Shown here: positions 1 through 6,688 of the stretch, in pieces
Numbering within the stretch: the first letter of the stretch is position 1
How the letters are laid out: each line of letters begins with the position of its first letter
Source of the DNA: Planctomycetota bacterium
Lineage (GTDB): Bacteria; Planctomycetota; UBA1135
Length of the DNA stretch: 9,046 nucleotides
Direction: 5' to 3'
NCBI GenBank assembly: GCA_027021325.1
Contig: JALUUN010000390.1
Location: forward strand, 1 to 9,046
Position numbers and translations under genes: made by a program
Notes under the pieces: generated by a model
Databases searched by the model: none
What the model saw: the letters and a program-made list of their open reading frames with translations, nothing else
What the model was told of the DNA's origin: nothing

Positions 1-275
1 ACGAAGCCCTGGTCCAGGGGCTGGAGGCCATCCTCGAGGAACGGCCCGGCGTGCGGGAACGCTACGAATTCCAGATGCTCCTCGGCGTACGCGAGGCCCT
101 GCGCCAGGAGCTCCGGCGCCGCGGCCACCCGGTGCGGGTCTATGTCCCCTACGGCCGCGACTGGCGGCCCTACGTCCTGCGCCGCCTGACGCGCAACCCG
201 CGGCTGGCGCGGCTCGCCTTCACCGGCCTCTTCCGGAGCCGTGAGGACCTGGAGCGCTCGGCCCGCCAGGGCTAG
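1..275 (+). CDS. Proline dehydrogenase, C-terminal fragment (5' end outside window)
   Basis: The frame is open from the window edge (first full codon at base 3) to a TAG at 273-275, giving the last 90 residues. The segment carries the end of the FAD-dependent proline dehydrogenase barrel: the FQMLLGVRE strand/helix, then RVYVPYGRDWRPYVLRRL. In this family the YxxRR pair on the last helix binds the proline carboxylate, and both arginines are present. The enzyme oxidises proline to delta-1-pyrroline-5-carboxylate. The protein stops about 30 residues after the RR motif, so this is the short monofunctional type and not a bifunctional PutA fused to P5C dehydrogenase. The FAD-binding core lies upstream of the window and cannot be checked. 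Its stop overlaps the stop of the convergent NrnA-like gene within one CTAG. Family call is firm; quinone or other acceptor is not visible. Confidence 0.9.
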   Translation, partial: EALVQGLEAILEERPGVRERYEFQMLLGVREALRQELRRRGHPVRVYVPYGRDWRPYVLRRLTRNPRLARLAFTGLFRSREDLERSARQG

Positions 276-1285
276 CCAGCGGCGGCGGTGGCGACGGCCT
301 CCACCAGAGCGCTGCGCACCCGGTCCACGGCCTGGAGAAGGGTCGTCCCCGGCTCGAAGGTGACCCCGGCAGCGCGGGCATGGCCGCCGCCGCCGAGGGC
401 GCGGGCGACCCGGCTGACGTCCACCCCGCCCTGGCTGCGCAGGCTCGCCTTGACCTCACCCGGAGCCCGCTCGTGGAGGAAGGCCACGGCCTCGACGCCC
501 GCGACGCTGCGCAGGATGTCCAGGACCTCGTCGGTGTCCTCCAGGCTCCCGCCCGCCCTCCTCAGGTCCTCCTGGCCGACCCAGGCCAGGGCCAGACGAC
601 CTTCGAGGTGGTACTCGAGGTGCTGGAGGGAAGCGGCGATGCCGGCCGGTCGCCGGCGGTCGCAGCGCTGGTAGATCAGGCCGAAGACCCGGTCCGGCTG
701 CACCCCGGCCGCGACCATGGCGGTAGCGGCCTCCCAGGCCCCGAGTCCGGCGTTCGAGTAGCGGAACCAGCCGGTGTCCGTGGCCAGGGCGGTGAAGGCC
801 GCCTCGTGGGCGGCGGGCGGCAGCTCGACCCCGAAGGAGCGGGCGAAGTTCCAGGCCAGGAGCCCCGAAGCCGGCGCCTCGACACTGTGGACGAAGGCCT
901 GGAAGCTGGCCTCGTCCTCGGGACGCAAGGGATGGTGGTCCACGAGGATGATCGGCTCGGGCCGTGCCCGCAGGATCTCTCCCAGCCGTCCGAGCCGGTC
1001 CAGGGTGCTGCAGTCGCAGACGAAGACCAGATCGTGCTCGGGGATCTCCTCTCCCTCGCCCTCCAGCTCGGCCAGGGTCCGGTAGGGCGTGTGGACATGC
1101 AGGAAGTCGTAGCGGCCGTCGGGGTCGTCCGGCAGCAGGACCTCGGCCTCCTTGCCCAGGGCCCGGCACAGGTGGTAGAGGACGCTCTGCGCTCCCAGGC
1201 AGTCGCCATCGGCCCGCAGGTGGCCGGAGATCAGCACGCGGCGGCTGCCCTCGAGGAGGCGTCGGGCGGAGTCCACGGATCCCAT
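272..1285 (-). CDS. nrnA: DHH-family phosphoesterase, NrnA-like (oligoribonuclease / pAp phosphatase)
   Basis: A 337-residue protein, close to the usual NrnA length. All DHH/DHHA1 landmarks are visible: HLRADGDCLG (His22, Asp26, Asp28), VCDCSTLDRLG (Asp91), VDHHP (Asp116-His117-His118), ATDTGWF (Asp170), and the C-terminal DHHA1 substrate loop GGGGHARAAG (298-307, His302). Members of this family are cytosolic Mn-dependent enzymes that degrade 2-5 nt nano-RNAs to mononucleotides and often dephosphorylate 3'-phosphoadenosine 5'-phosphate. Which activity dominates here is inferred, not shown. I chose the ATG at 1285, not an ATG further upstream, because family similarity begins there and a GGAG (1293-1296) sits 7 bases before it. 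The longer frame would run into the preceding gene. It is the last gene of a three-gene minus-strand unit, 19 bp after the amidohydrolase stop, and its own stop overlaps the proline dehydrogenase stop. Confidence 0.88.
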   Translation of the reverse strand: MGSVDSARRLLEGSRRVLISGHLRADGDCLGAQSVLYHLCRALGKEAEVLLPDDPDGRYDFLHVHTPYRTLAELEGEGEEIPEHDLVFVCDCSTLDRLGRLGEILRARPEPIILVDHHPLRPEDEASFQAFVHSVEAPASGLLAWNFARSFGVELPPAAHEAAFTALATDTGWFRYSNAGLGAWEAATAMVAAGVQPDRVFGLIYQRCDRRRPAGIAASLQHLEYHLEGRLALAWVGQEDLRRAGGSLEDTDEVLDILRSVAGVEAVAFLHERAPGEVKASLRSQGGVDVSRVARALGGGGHARAAGVTFEPGTTLLQAVDRVRSALVEAVATAAAG

Positions 1286-1292
1286 CCTAGGT

Positions 1293-1296
1293 CTCC
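1293..1296 (-). promoter_or_regulatory. Ribosome binding site for the NrnA-like gene
   Basis: GGAG on the minus strand, 7 bases before the ATG at 1285, inside the 19-bp gap after the amidohydrolase stop. It decides the start in favour of the 337-residue form over the longer in-frame extension. Confidence 0.6.
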
Positions 1297-1304
1297 GGGG
1301 CCCC

Positions 1305-2543
1305 TCAGAGCTCCAGGACCGGCCCCAGGGGATGCCAGGAGGCATCGGCGCTGAGGCGGTCGCAGACCGCCAGGGCGTCGTCGGCCGGACGCCAGGGCAT
1401 GCGCAGGATCCGCGGCAGGGCACCGGGCCTCAAGTGCCCCAGGTCCTCGCGGCCGAAGGCCCGGGCGCCGCCTTCGGTCAAGGCCCGCCACCAGGCCCGC
1501 GGCCCGGGGCCGGGAACCAGGGCGAGGGCGAGGCGCAGCTCCCGCAGCGGATCGAGGCAGGTGTTGGAAGCGCGGCTGTCGCAGCCGAGGGCGGGAAGCG
1601 GCAGGCCGTCCTCGCCGAAGGCCGGGCGAGGCCGGTCGAAGTAGAGGTGGGTGCCCGGGCACCAGACGAGGGGCACGCCCGCCCGGGCGAGGCGTTCCTG
1701 CTCCTCCCGGTCGAGGTCCGTGCCGTGCACCGCCACCGTACCGGGCTGGAGCCCGCCGACCTCCTGCAGCCAGTCCACGGGCGAAGGCCAGCGGGAACGC
1801 TTGAGGGGCCGTCCGCGTTCCCGGAGCAGGTCCGCCAGGGGCCCCTCGCCGCAGGCCAGGAGGGCGCGCTCCTCGGGGTGCTCCCCGAGGTGGATGCTCA
1901 CCGGCACCGACCAGCCGCGACTCCGGGCGAAGACGCCCCGCGCCAGCTCCTCGCTCACGCTGTAGGGAGCGTGCAGGGCGTAGCCGCCCCAGGCCGCGGG
2001 CGGCCGGGCGTCGAGACGGGCGAGGAGGGCGGGAGCCTCCTCCGGGGCCGGGCCGAAGAGCTCGGGCAGGGCCAGGACCTCCGGCAGGCGCGGTGCCTCC
2101 TCCCCCAGGAGGTCGTCGTGGAAGGTCCCATCGGCGCGGGGTTCCCCGACGTGGCAGACCACCAGCCCGCAGCCGGCAGCCTCGAGTTCGCGGAGGGACT
2201 CGAGGGCAGCCCGCTCGGGCTCGATGCGGTCCGGGGACTCGCGCCAGGCCAGGAGGTAGCGCACCCACTCGGCGAAGGTCTCCCGCGGCCACAGTCCGCT
2301 CGGCGCATCCCAGGACTCCAGGTGGGCGTGGGCCAGGACCGGCGCGGGCACCCAGAGCTCGCCGGCCATCCGCACCACGGGAATCCCGTGGAGTTCGGCG
2401 CGGGGCACGACCGCGGCCACCCGGCCGGCCTCCACCACCAGGGCGTGCTCCAGAAGGAGGGTATGGGCGTCCGGCAGGAGCGCGTCCGGAACGAAGGCCC
2501 GCAGGCGCGCCGCTGGCGCGGGCTTCCGGCGCGGAGGGTTCAC
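1305..2543 (-). CDS. Metal-dependent amidohydrolase, ATZ/TRZ-like deaminase family
   Basis: A 412-residue cytosolic hydrolase of the amidohydrolase superfamily. Visible landmarks, in order: a short N-terminal beta domain, the metal pair in AHAHLE (His72, His74), YALHAPYSVS, the third ligand in SIHLGEHPEE, VHGTDLDREE with the His that assists catalysis, a WCPGTHLYF segment where relatives read CPxSN, and the metal aspartate in LGCDSRASNTCLDPL. The C-terminal LGHLRPG resembles the usual closing beta domain. The combination HAPYSVS...HLxExxEE...GxDSxASNxxLD is what I recall for aminodeoxyfutalosine deaminase-like and related purine/pterin deaminases; substrate remains open. The start is a GTG at 2543 sharing GTGA with the stop of the preceding lipoprotein gene; there is no ATG before the catalytic region, so the N-terminus is plausible but not proven. 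A purine-rich GGAAGGGGA lies directly before it. It is the middle gene of the unit, likely translationally coupled to the upstream gene. Confidence 0.82.
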   Translation of the reverse strand: MNPPRRKPAPAARLRAFVPDALLPDAHTLLLEHALVVEAGRVAAVVPRAELHGIPVVRMAGELWVPAPVLAHAHLESWDAPSGLWPRETFAEWVRYLLAWRESPDRIEPERAALESLRELEAAGCGLVVCHVGEPRADGTFHDDLLGEEAPRLPEVLALPELFGPAPEEAPALLARLDARPPAAWGGYALHAPYSVSEELARGVFARSRGWSVPVSIHLGEHPEERALLACGEGPLADLLRERGRPLKRSRWPSPVDWLQEVGGLQPGTVAVHGTDLDREEQERLARAGVPLVWCPGTHLYFDRPRPAFGEDGLPLPALGCDSRASNTCLDPLRELRLALALVPGPGPRAWWRALTEGGARAFGREDLGHLRPGALPRILRMPWRPADDALAVCDRLSADASWHPLGPVLEL

Positions 2544-5500
2544 TCCCCTTCCCAGGTGACCGTCAGGTCCTTCACCCGGAAGGTGGCCGCGGGGTCGGAG
2601 CCGATCAGGCTCGCGACCCGGTCCATGTCGAAGACCACCTGGAAGCGGAGCATCCGGGCGAGATTGCCTTGCAGGCCGGCGAGGCCGCCGTCGTTGCCCA
2701 GGGTGCCGACCACGATCCACTCGCTGAGCGTGCCCTCCTCGGGCTCGGCCGCCCCGGGGGCCCCCCAGCCGGTCTGGAAAGCGATCCAGAGCGGATCCAC
2801 GCCGGGCACCGGGAAGTCGTCGTGGCTGAAGACCAGTTCCTGGGGCCCGCCGCCCTGCTGGTCGTCGTACTCGCAGCGCAGGGTCCAACCGGTGAAACGG
2901 AGCAGCAGGTACTGGGCCGCGGGCTGGTACCAGAGGCTGCGGACGCCCGAGGCGTTGCCGTTGAAGACCGTGCCGTCGCTGGCCTGGATGTCGCCGTCGC
3001 CGGTGGCGGTGGCGAAGACCGCCACGTTGGCGCCGCTGCCGCCCACCGGCGCCAGATCGAAGGCCTCGTCGGGATCCACGAGGGGAGCGAGCTGAGCCGC
3101 CGTCTCGGTGCCGGTGGCGGTCTCGAAGCGCAGGAGGCCGGAGCCGCCGTCGCCGCCGTGGTTGCCGGCTGAGCCGGTACCGCCCTGGCCGCCGCCGAGA
3201 AGGAGGGAGTTCGAGGCCAGGCTCCAGTCCCCGCCGACCTGGAGGAGCAGGGCACCGCCGCTGCCGCCGCCGCCGCCGGCGTCGCCTGGCTTGCCCAGGG
3301 TGATGGCGCTCGAGGGGCTGTAGGGAACGTTGACCATGAAGGCCGAGTCGCCGCCGTCCCCGCCCTCGACCGAGATCGTGCCGTTGACCGTGAGGTCGCC
3401 GGCCACCTGGAGCTGCAGGGCGCTGCCGCCGGCGCCGCCGCCGGCGCCGTCGCAGGTCCGGTAGGTCTCCAGGTCCCCACCGTTGAGCGGGTCGTCGTTC
3501 CAGGAGCCGTGCTGGCTCATGCCGGCGCCTCCCCCGCCGGCACCACCGACCAGCAGGGAAGGCACGGCCTCCGGATCGAGGGTCTCGATGCCCGGCAGGA
3601 CCCCGGGATCGAAGGCGCCGCCGGCGCCGTCAGGGACGCTTCCGCCGCCCGGCAGCAACCCGTCGAAGTTGAAGAGGTCGTTGTACTCGTGGATGTCGTT
3701 CCCGGCGTCCACCACGGGCTCCCAGTCCGGGAACAGGGGGACACCCAGGGGGTCCATGCCGCCGGCGTCGTAGAAGACGCCGTCCTCGCCGTCGCTCCAG
3801 AACCCGCCGCCGCCGCCGCCGCGGCTTCGGTGAAAGGCGATGTTCGCGAAGGAGGAGCCGGTCCAGTGCGATTCGATGGTCACCGGGTTCGCAAAGCCGG
3901 CGTCCGGGACCTGGTTGCTCAGGGGCGGCCAGGCCCAGGAACCGATGCCTGAACCGAAGCTCCAGTCGGTCGCGATCTGGCTGGCACCACCGCCTACCGG
4001 CCGCCCGGTGGGGGTGCGTCCGCCGATACCGTCGCCGCTGAAGCCGTGGACCTGGCCGGTGCTGAGCCCGTCGGTGAAGCGCGCCGGATCCGGACTGCCG
4101 CTGGCGAAGTTGTCCGGGTTGTCCTCGTCGTAGTAGTCGAGCCCGGCCTCGTCCAGGGTGTACCAGGAGGCGCCGCCGAAGCCGCCGTCGCCGCCGCCAC
4201 AGCGCCCCAGGCCCGGTTCGCCGCCGTCGGCCTCGTCGAGGGTGAGGTTCGTCAGGCTCTCTCCGGGAACCTCCTCGGCATTGGGCGGGAAGTACTTGCC
4301 GAAGTTGGGCGGAGCGTCCTCTCCGGACAGGTCGATGGCGCCGTTGATCAGAGCCGAGCCCCGGACCCAGAGGCGCAGGGGGCTGGAGCCGGTGGCGCCC
4401 AGTGTCGAACCCTCGGGAATCTCGAGAGAGGTGAAGGGGAAGGGCTCTCCGGCGGGGATGAAGAGGTCCTCGTTCAGGAGGATGTCGTAGTCCGCCGCCG
4501 CCAGGGTCATGCCGTCGGTGTCCAGGGTCAGGTCCCCGCTCAGGACCAGGTCACCGAGGATTCCGCTGCCTCCGCCCCGGTGGAGGCCGGTGTCGGGTTC
4601 CAGGCCGCTGTCCAGGAAGCCCGGCGGCGAAGCCCAGAGCCCCGCCGCGCTGCCCCCAGGATCGAACTGGAGTTCGTCGTCGAAGGATTCGACGAAACTC
4701 CCCGGCGTGAGCTGGGTCGCCGGCAGGTCGATGAGGAAGGAGCCGGCGTTCAGGAGACTGTTGCCCGCGAGATCCGAGATCTGCTGGGAAAGGTCCACCC
4801 GCAAGCGCCGCTGGCCGTCCATGTTGCCGGGATAGGGGGAGGCCGACTGGAAGCGCACGGTCGTCAGCAGGGCGTTCTGATCGACGCTCAGGGTGAAGGT
4901 CCCGTTCACCGGGATGTCCACCGGCTCCCCGCCGGAGCTGTCCTCGATGAAGACGCCGATGGTAGGACTCTGGCCCTCGGAGTCCACCAGCAGACCGGTC
5001 TGCATGAGATCGTTGAAGACGAGGACGAGGTCGAACTCGGTGCCGGAAGGTGGATCGTCCGGGCTGGGCGTCAGCTCCACGGTCGGGCGCCCTGGAACCA
5101 GATCGGTGATCCCGGAGGTGGTGACGACACAGGTCAAGGGCGTCAGGTTCGGCCGGCCGATCGTCGAGCGGATGACCGTGGTGTCCTCGGGACTTGCCGG
5201 GATCGTGATGCGGTAGGTCGCCCCGTCCTCGAAGCCGAAGGTGCTGCCGGCTTCGGTCTGGATCAGAGCGGGGCGGAAGATCACCTTCGGCCCCTGGACC
5301 AGGAAGAAACCGATCGGCACGGAGCCGGTGGTGGTCTCGACGATGGAGAAGGTCGTGAAGTTGACGGTGGCCGGATCGATATCGTCGTTGAAAGTGATGG
5401 AGATGTCCTGGTTCGTGGCCATCTCGTTCACCGAGCAGGCGGTGCCCGAGCACCCCAGGGAGCAGAGGGTGATCTGCAGCTCGCTGGCGGCGCCGGTGCC

Positions 5501-5584
5501 GGCGAAACCGCCGGAGCTCCCGCCGCAGGCGGTGAGGAGGACGGCGCCCAGGAGGGCGGACAGGCCTAGAATGGTCTTCATCAT
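2540..5584 (-). CDS. Large glycine-rich lipoprotein with Ig-like domains, function unknown
   Basis: A 1014-residue exported protein. The N-terminus is a lipoprotein signal: a Lys, a hydrophobic stretch and the lipobox LTAC with Cys20 as the lipidation site, followed by a Gly/Ser linker. Residues about 36-135 form an SbsA-type (Big_5) Ig-like domain (TFNDDIDPATVNFTTFSI) that opens with three closely spaced cysteines (41, 45, 50). A second Ig-like region spans about 143-275. From about 300 to 825 there are beta-repeat units separated by glycine-rich loops (six Gly at 589-594; dense tracts at about 678-690, 711-746 and 761-823). The last 135 residues are an unrecognised beta-rich domain. It is probably anchored in a membrane and exposed to the periplasm or surface; binding or structural roles are guesses. 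The start is ATG 5584 with a second ATG at 5581, and only a weak GGA precedes it. The longer open frame to 6049 lacks a credible signal sequence and overlaps the divergent gene. It is first of three minus-strand genes. Confidence 0.8.
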   Translation of the reverse strand: MMKTILGLSALLGAVLLTACGGSSGGFAGTGAASELQITLCSLGCSGTACSVNEMATNQDISITFNDDIDPATVNFTTFSIVETTTGSVPIGFFLVQGPKVIFRPALIQTEAGSTFGFEDGATYRITIPASPEDTTVIRSTIGRPNLTPLTCVVTTSGITDLVPGRPTVELTPSPDDPPSGTEFDLVLVFNDLMQTGLLVDSEGQSPTIGVFIEDSSGGEPVDIPVNGTFTLSVDQNALLTTVRFQSASPYPGNMDGQRRLRVDLSQQISDLAGNSLLNAGSFLIDLPATQLTPGSFVESFDDELQFDPGGSAAGLWASPPGFLDSGLEPDTGLHRGGGSGILGDLVLSGDLTLDTDGMTLAAADYDILLNEDLFIPAGEPFPFTSLEIPEGSTLGATGSSPLRLWVRGSALINGAIDLSGEDAPPNFGKYFPPNAEEVPGESLTNLTLDEADGGEPGLGRCGGGDGGFGGASWYTLDEAGLDYYDEDNPDNFASGSPDPARFTDGLSTGQVHGFSGDGIGGRTPTGRPVGGGASQIATDWSFGSGIGSWAWPPLSNQVPDAGFANPVTIESHWTGSSFANIAFHRSRGGGGGGFWSDGEDGVFYDAGGMDPLGVPLFPDWEPVVDAGNDIHEYNDLFNFDGLLPGGGSVPDGAGGAFDPGVLPGIETLDPEAVPSLLVGGAGGGGAGMSQHGSWNDDPLNGGDLETYRTCDGAGGGAGGSALQLQVAGDLTVNGTISVEGGDGGDSAFMVNVPYSPSSAITLGKPGDAGGGGGSGGALLLQVGGDWSLASNSLLLGGGQGGTGSAGNHGGDGGSGLLRFETATGTETAAQLAPLVDPDEAFDLAPVGGSGANVAVFATATGDGDIQASDGTVFNGNASGVRSLWYQPAAQYLLLRFTGWTLRCEYDDQQGGGPQELVFSHDDFPVPGVDPLWIAFQTGWGAPGAAEPEEGTLSEWIVVGTLGNDGGLAGLQGNLARMLRFQVVFDMDRVASLIGSDPAATFRVKDLTVTWEGE
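3181..3258 (-). repeat. Degenerate beta-repeat unit, copy 3, in the lipoprotein
   Basis: Encodes GGALLLQVGGDWSLASNSLL followed by LGGGQGG. It matches copies 1 and 2 in the pattern small-xLxLxVxG(D/S)...xLxxGG; the NG seen in the other copies is replaced. It is a protein-level repeat; the DNA has diverged. Confidence 0.5.
3343..3425 (-). repeat. Degenerate beta-repeat unit, copy 2, in the lipoprotein
   Basis: Encodes GSALQLQVAGDLTVNGTISV then EGGDGGDSA. It aligns with copy 1 at LxLxVxGxxxxNGxIxxxGxD, so the pair shares spacing as well as residues. Confidence 0.55.
3804..3821 (-). repeat. Perfect (CCG)6 trinucleotide run inside the lipoprotein gene
   Basis: Six uninterrupted CCG units on the + strand, read on the minus strand as part of a Gly6 tract (residues 589-594, five GGC codons and one GGG). 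Slippage would change the glycine count without breaking the frame. Confidence 0.7.
4311..4382 (-). repeat. Degenerate beta-repeat unit, copy 1, in the lipoprotein
   Basis: Encodes PLRLWVRGSALINGAIDLSG then EDA. It has the same strand-turn-strand pattern as copy 2 (LxLxVxG...NGxI) and lies about 300 residues before it, separated by irregular glycine/aspartate-rich sequence. Confidence 0.5.
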
Positions 5585-5628
5585 GCGTCCAGCGGCCGGA
5601 GCCCGGCGCGGAAGGCACGTCTGGTCCC

Positions 5629-5643
5629 GCCCGGGTCCCGGGC
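5629..5643. repeat. 15-base palindrome (GCCCGGG-T-CCCGGGC)
   Basis: A perfect 7-bp inverted repeat around a single T, located 45 bp before the lipoprotein start. It could be an operator half-site pair, but short GC palindromes are common by chance at this base composition. Confidence 0.3.
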
Positions 5644-5719
5644 CCCCCATTCTCGCAGGATCCGCCACTCTCGACCGACACAAAATCCGTGCCCGCGCCC
5701 GGGCCGGCCCCGTCTTTGC

Positions 5720-5725
5720 GGGAAG
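5720..5725 (+). promoter_or_regulatory. Ribosome binding site for the exported helical protein
   Basis: GGGAAG, 7 bases before ATG 5733. It supports the signal-peptide start over the long upstream extension of the frame. Confidence 0.5.
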
Positions 5726-5732
5726 CCCTCCC

Positions 5733-6686
5733 ATGCGTCTCACCGCCCTCCTGCCTCTCCTCCTCGGCGGGCTCCTCCTCGGCCCGACCGAGCCCCACAC
5801 GCCCCCGGAGGAGGGGCCGGCGCTGCCGCCCTCCCGGGGCGTCGTCCGCACCCTGCGGGAGATCCGGAGCGAGGAGCCGGGACCTCTCCTCGTTCGCCTC
5901 CGCACCCGGGCCGAGCAGATGCGCACGGGGGTGGCCCCGGCGGAGGAGCCGCGTCTGCGCCGGGAGCTGACCTGGCTGGTCCAGGCCCTGGCCCTGCGCA
6001 GGGACGCGGCGGCCTTCCCCTGGGAGGCCCTCCTGCAGGAATGGTCCACGCGCCGGCCCTACTGGTTCGGAGCGAGCCTGGCGGAGGCGGCCCGCACGGC
6101 CCTCGGCCGCGGAGTCCTGCCGCTCGTCCGGGAGCTGGACCAGCGCGCTACCCAGTGGCAGATGCGCCTCGTCCTGCACGAGATCCTCTGGGAACTGGAC
6201 CCGGAGGAGGCTCTGCTCCGGGCCACACGCCTGCTCTTCCAGGAGAAGCCCCGGAGCCCCAACGACCTCCTCCACGCCGAGTTCCTGGGCCGGGTCCTCG
6301 TCGGCCAGCCCGATCCGCGGCGGCACCCGCTGGAGACGGTCCAGCGCCTCCGGCCCCTGGTGGACGAACTGTTCCGCCGGGCGGTCCGAAACACCGGCAA
6401 CCGTCTCCCGGAATACGCCTGGCGCCAGGCCATCCGCGGCGTCGCCCTCCGCGGGGACCGCGGGGCGGTGCCGGAACTGGTCGCCGCCCTCATGGCCGAG
6501 GCCCGCAACGTCCTGGCGCGCAAGCAGGCGCTCCTGAGCCTCCTCGAAGTGGCGCCGGACTTCACCCTGCGGGAGGTCCTGCCCCGACTCCAGGCAGATC
6601 CGGCAGTCGAGCCGGTCTGGGCCGGCTTCCTCGAGGAGATCCGGCGGCGCTACGGTCCCGCGGAGCCGGCCGCAAGCCGCGCCTGA
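5733..6686 (+). CDS. Exported, probably all-helical (HEAT-like) protein of unknown function
   Basis: A 317-residue protein that I do not recognise as a named family. Residues 1-19 or so look like a secretion signal (MR, then a Leu-rich core ending in GP); there is no lipobox cysteine, so a soluble periplasmic or secreted product is likely. The rest is rich in Leu, Ala, Arg and Glu with amphipathic spacing and repeated Leu/Trp-containing helices. Several segments (for example RQAIRGVALRGDRGAVPELV and ARKQALLSLLEVAPDFTLRE) have the rhythm of HEAT or Armadillo repeats; this is an impression, not a profile match. I chose ATG 5733 because the signal peptide starts there and GGGAAG sits 7 bases upstream. 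The frame is open much further upstream, but that part is antisense to the lipoprotein gene. It is followed after 2 bp by the TatD-like gene, so the two are surely co-transcribed. Confidence 0.7.
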   Translation: MRLTALLPLLLGGLLLGPTEPHTPPEEGPALPPSRGVVRTLREIRSEEPGPLLVRLRTRAEQMRTGVAPAEEPRLRRELTWLVQALALRRDAAAFPWEALLQEWSTRRPYWFGASLAEAARTALGRGVLPLVRELDQRATQWQMRLVLHEILWELDPEEALLRATRLLFQEKPRSPNDLLHAEFLGRVLVGQPDPRRHPLETVQRLRPLVDELFRRAVRNTGNRLPEYAWRQAIRGVALRGDRGAVPELVAALMAEARNVLARKQALLSLLEVAPDFTLREVLPRLQADPAVEPVWAGFLEEIRRRYGPAEPAASRA

Positions 6687-6688
6687 GG

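Larger units (their letters stand above)
5585..5732. promoter_or_regulatory. Divergent intergenic region, probable back-to-back promoters
   Basis: These 148 bp separate the starts of the lipoprotein gene (leftward) and the exported helical protein gene (rightward), so promoters for both units should lie here. The one AT-rich patch in otherwise extreme GC is at 5678-5686. It contains CAAAAT (5681-5686), a possible rightward -10 box, but no convincing -35 lies 16-18 bp upstream. Leftward, GAGAAT (complement of 5649-5654) is a 4-of-6 match to a -10 box, again without a good -35. A 15-base palindrome lies at 5629-5643. Presence of promoters is inferred from gene orientation; the exact boxes are weak guesses. 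Confidence 0.45.

Noticed and set aside
2544..2888. Upstream extension of the amidohydrolase frame
   Set aside because: It overlaps the lipoprotein C-terminus by over 300 bases and is Arg/Gly/Pro-rich with no family similarity; the GTG at 2543 gives a normal-length enzyme.
1332..3095. 587-codon open frame on the + strand
   Set aside because: It is antisense to the amidohydrolase and lipoprotein genes, has no recognisable motifs, and is Gly/Pro/Arg-rich as expected of shadow frames at this GC content.
3115..3300. CRISPR or tandem DNA repeats in the glycine-rich stretch
   Set aside because: The periodic GCC/GCCG appearance is due to glycine codons; there are no equal-length direct repeats with unique spacers.
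4046..5569. 507-codon open frame on the + strand
   Set aside because: It lies opposite the lipoprotein gene, whose signal peptide, lipobox and Ig-like domains are clear. The predicted product is Gly/Val/Arg-rich with no domain.
5629..5643. Palindrome as an intrinsic terminator
   Set aside because: It lies between two divergent gene starts and has no following T tract on either strand, so a terminator role does not fit.
5241..5732. Upstream extension of the exported helical protein frame
   Set aside because: It is antisense to the lipoprotein N-terminus; the signal peptide and ribosome binding site both place the start at 5733.
5585..6049. 155-codon N-terminal extension of the lipoprotein frame
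   Set aside because: The extension is Arg/Ser-rich with no signal peptide and runs antisense into the divergent gene. The lipoprotein signal directly follows ATG 5584.
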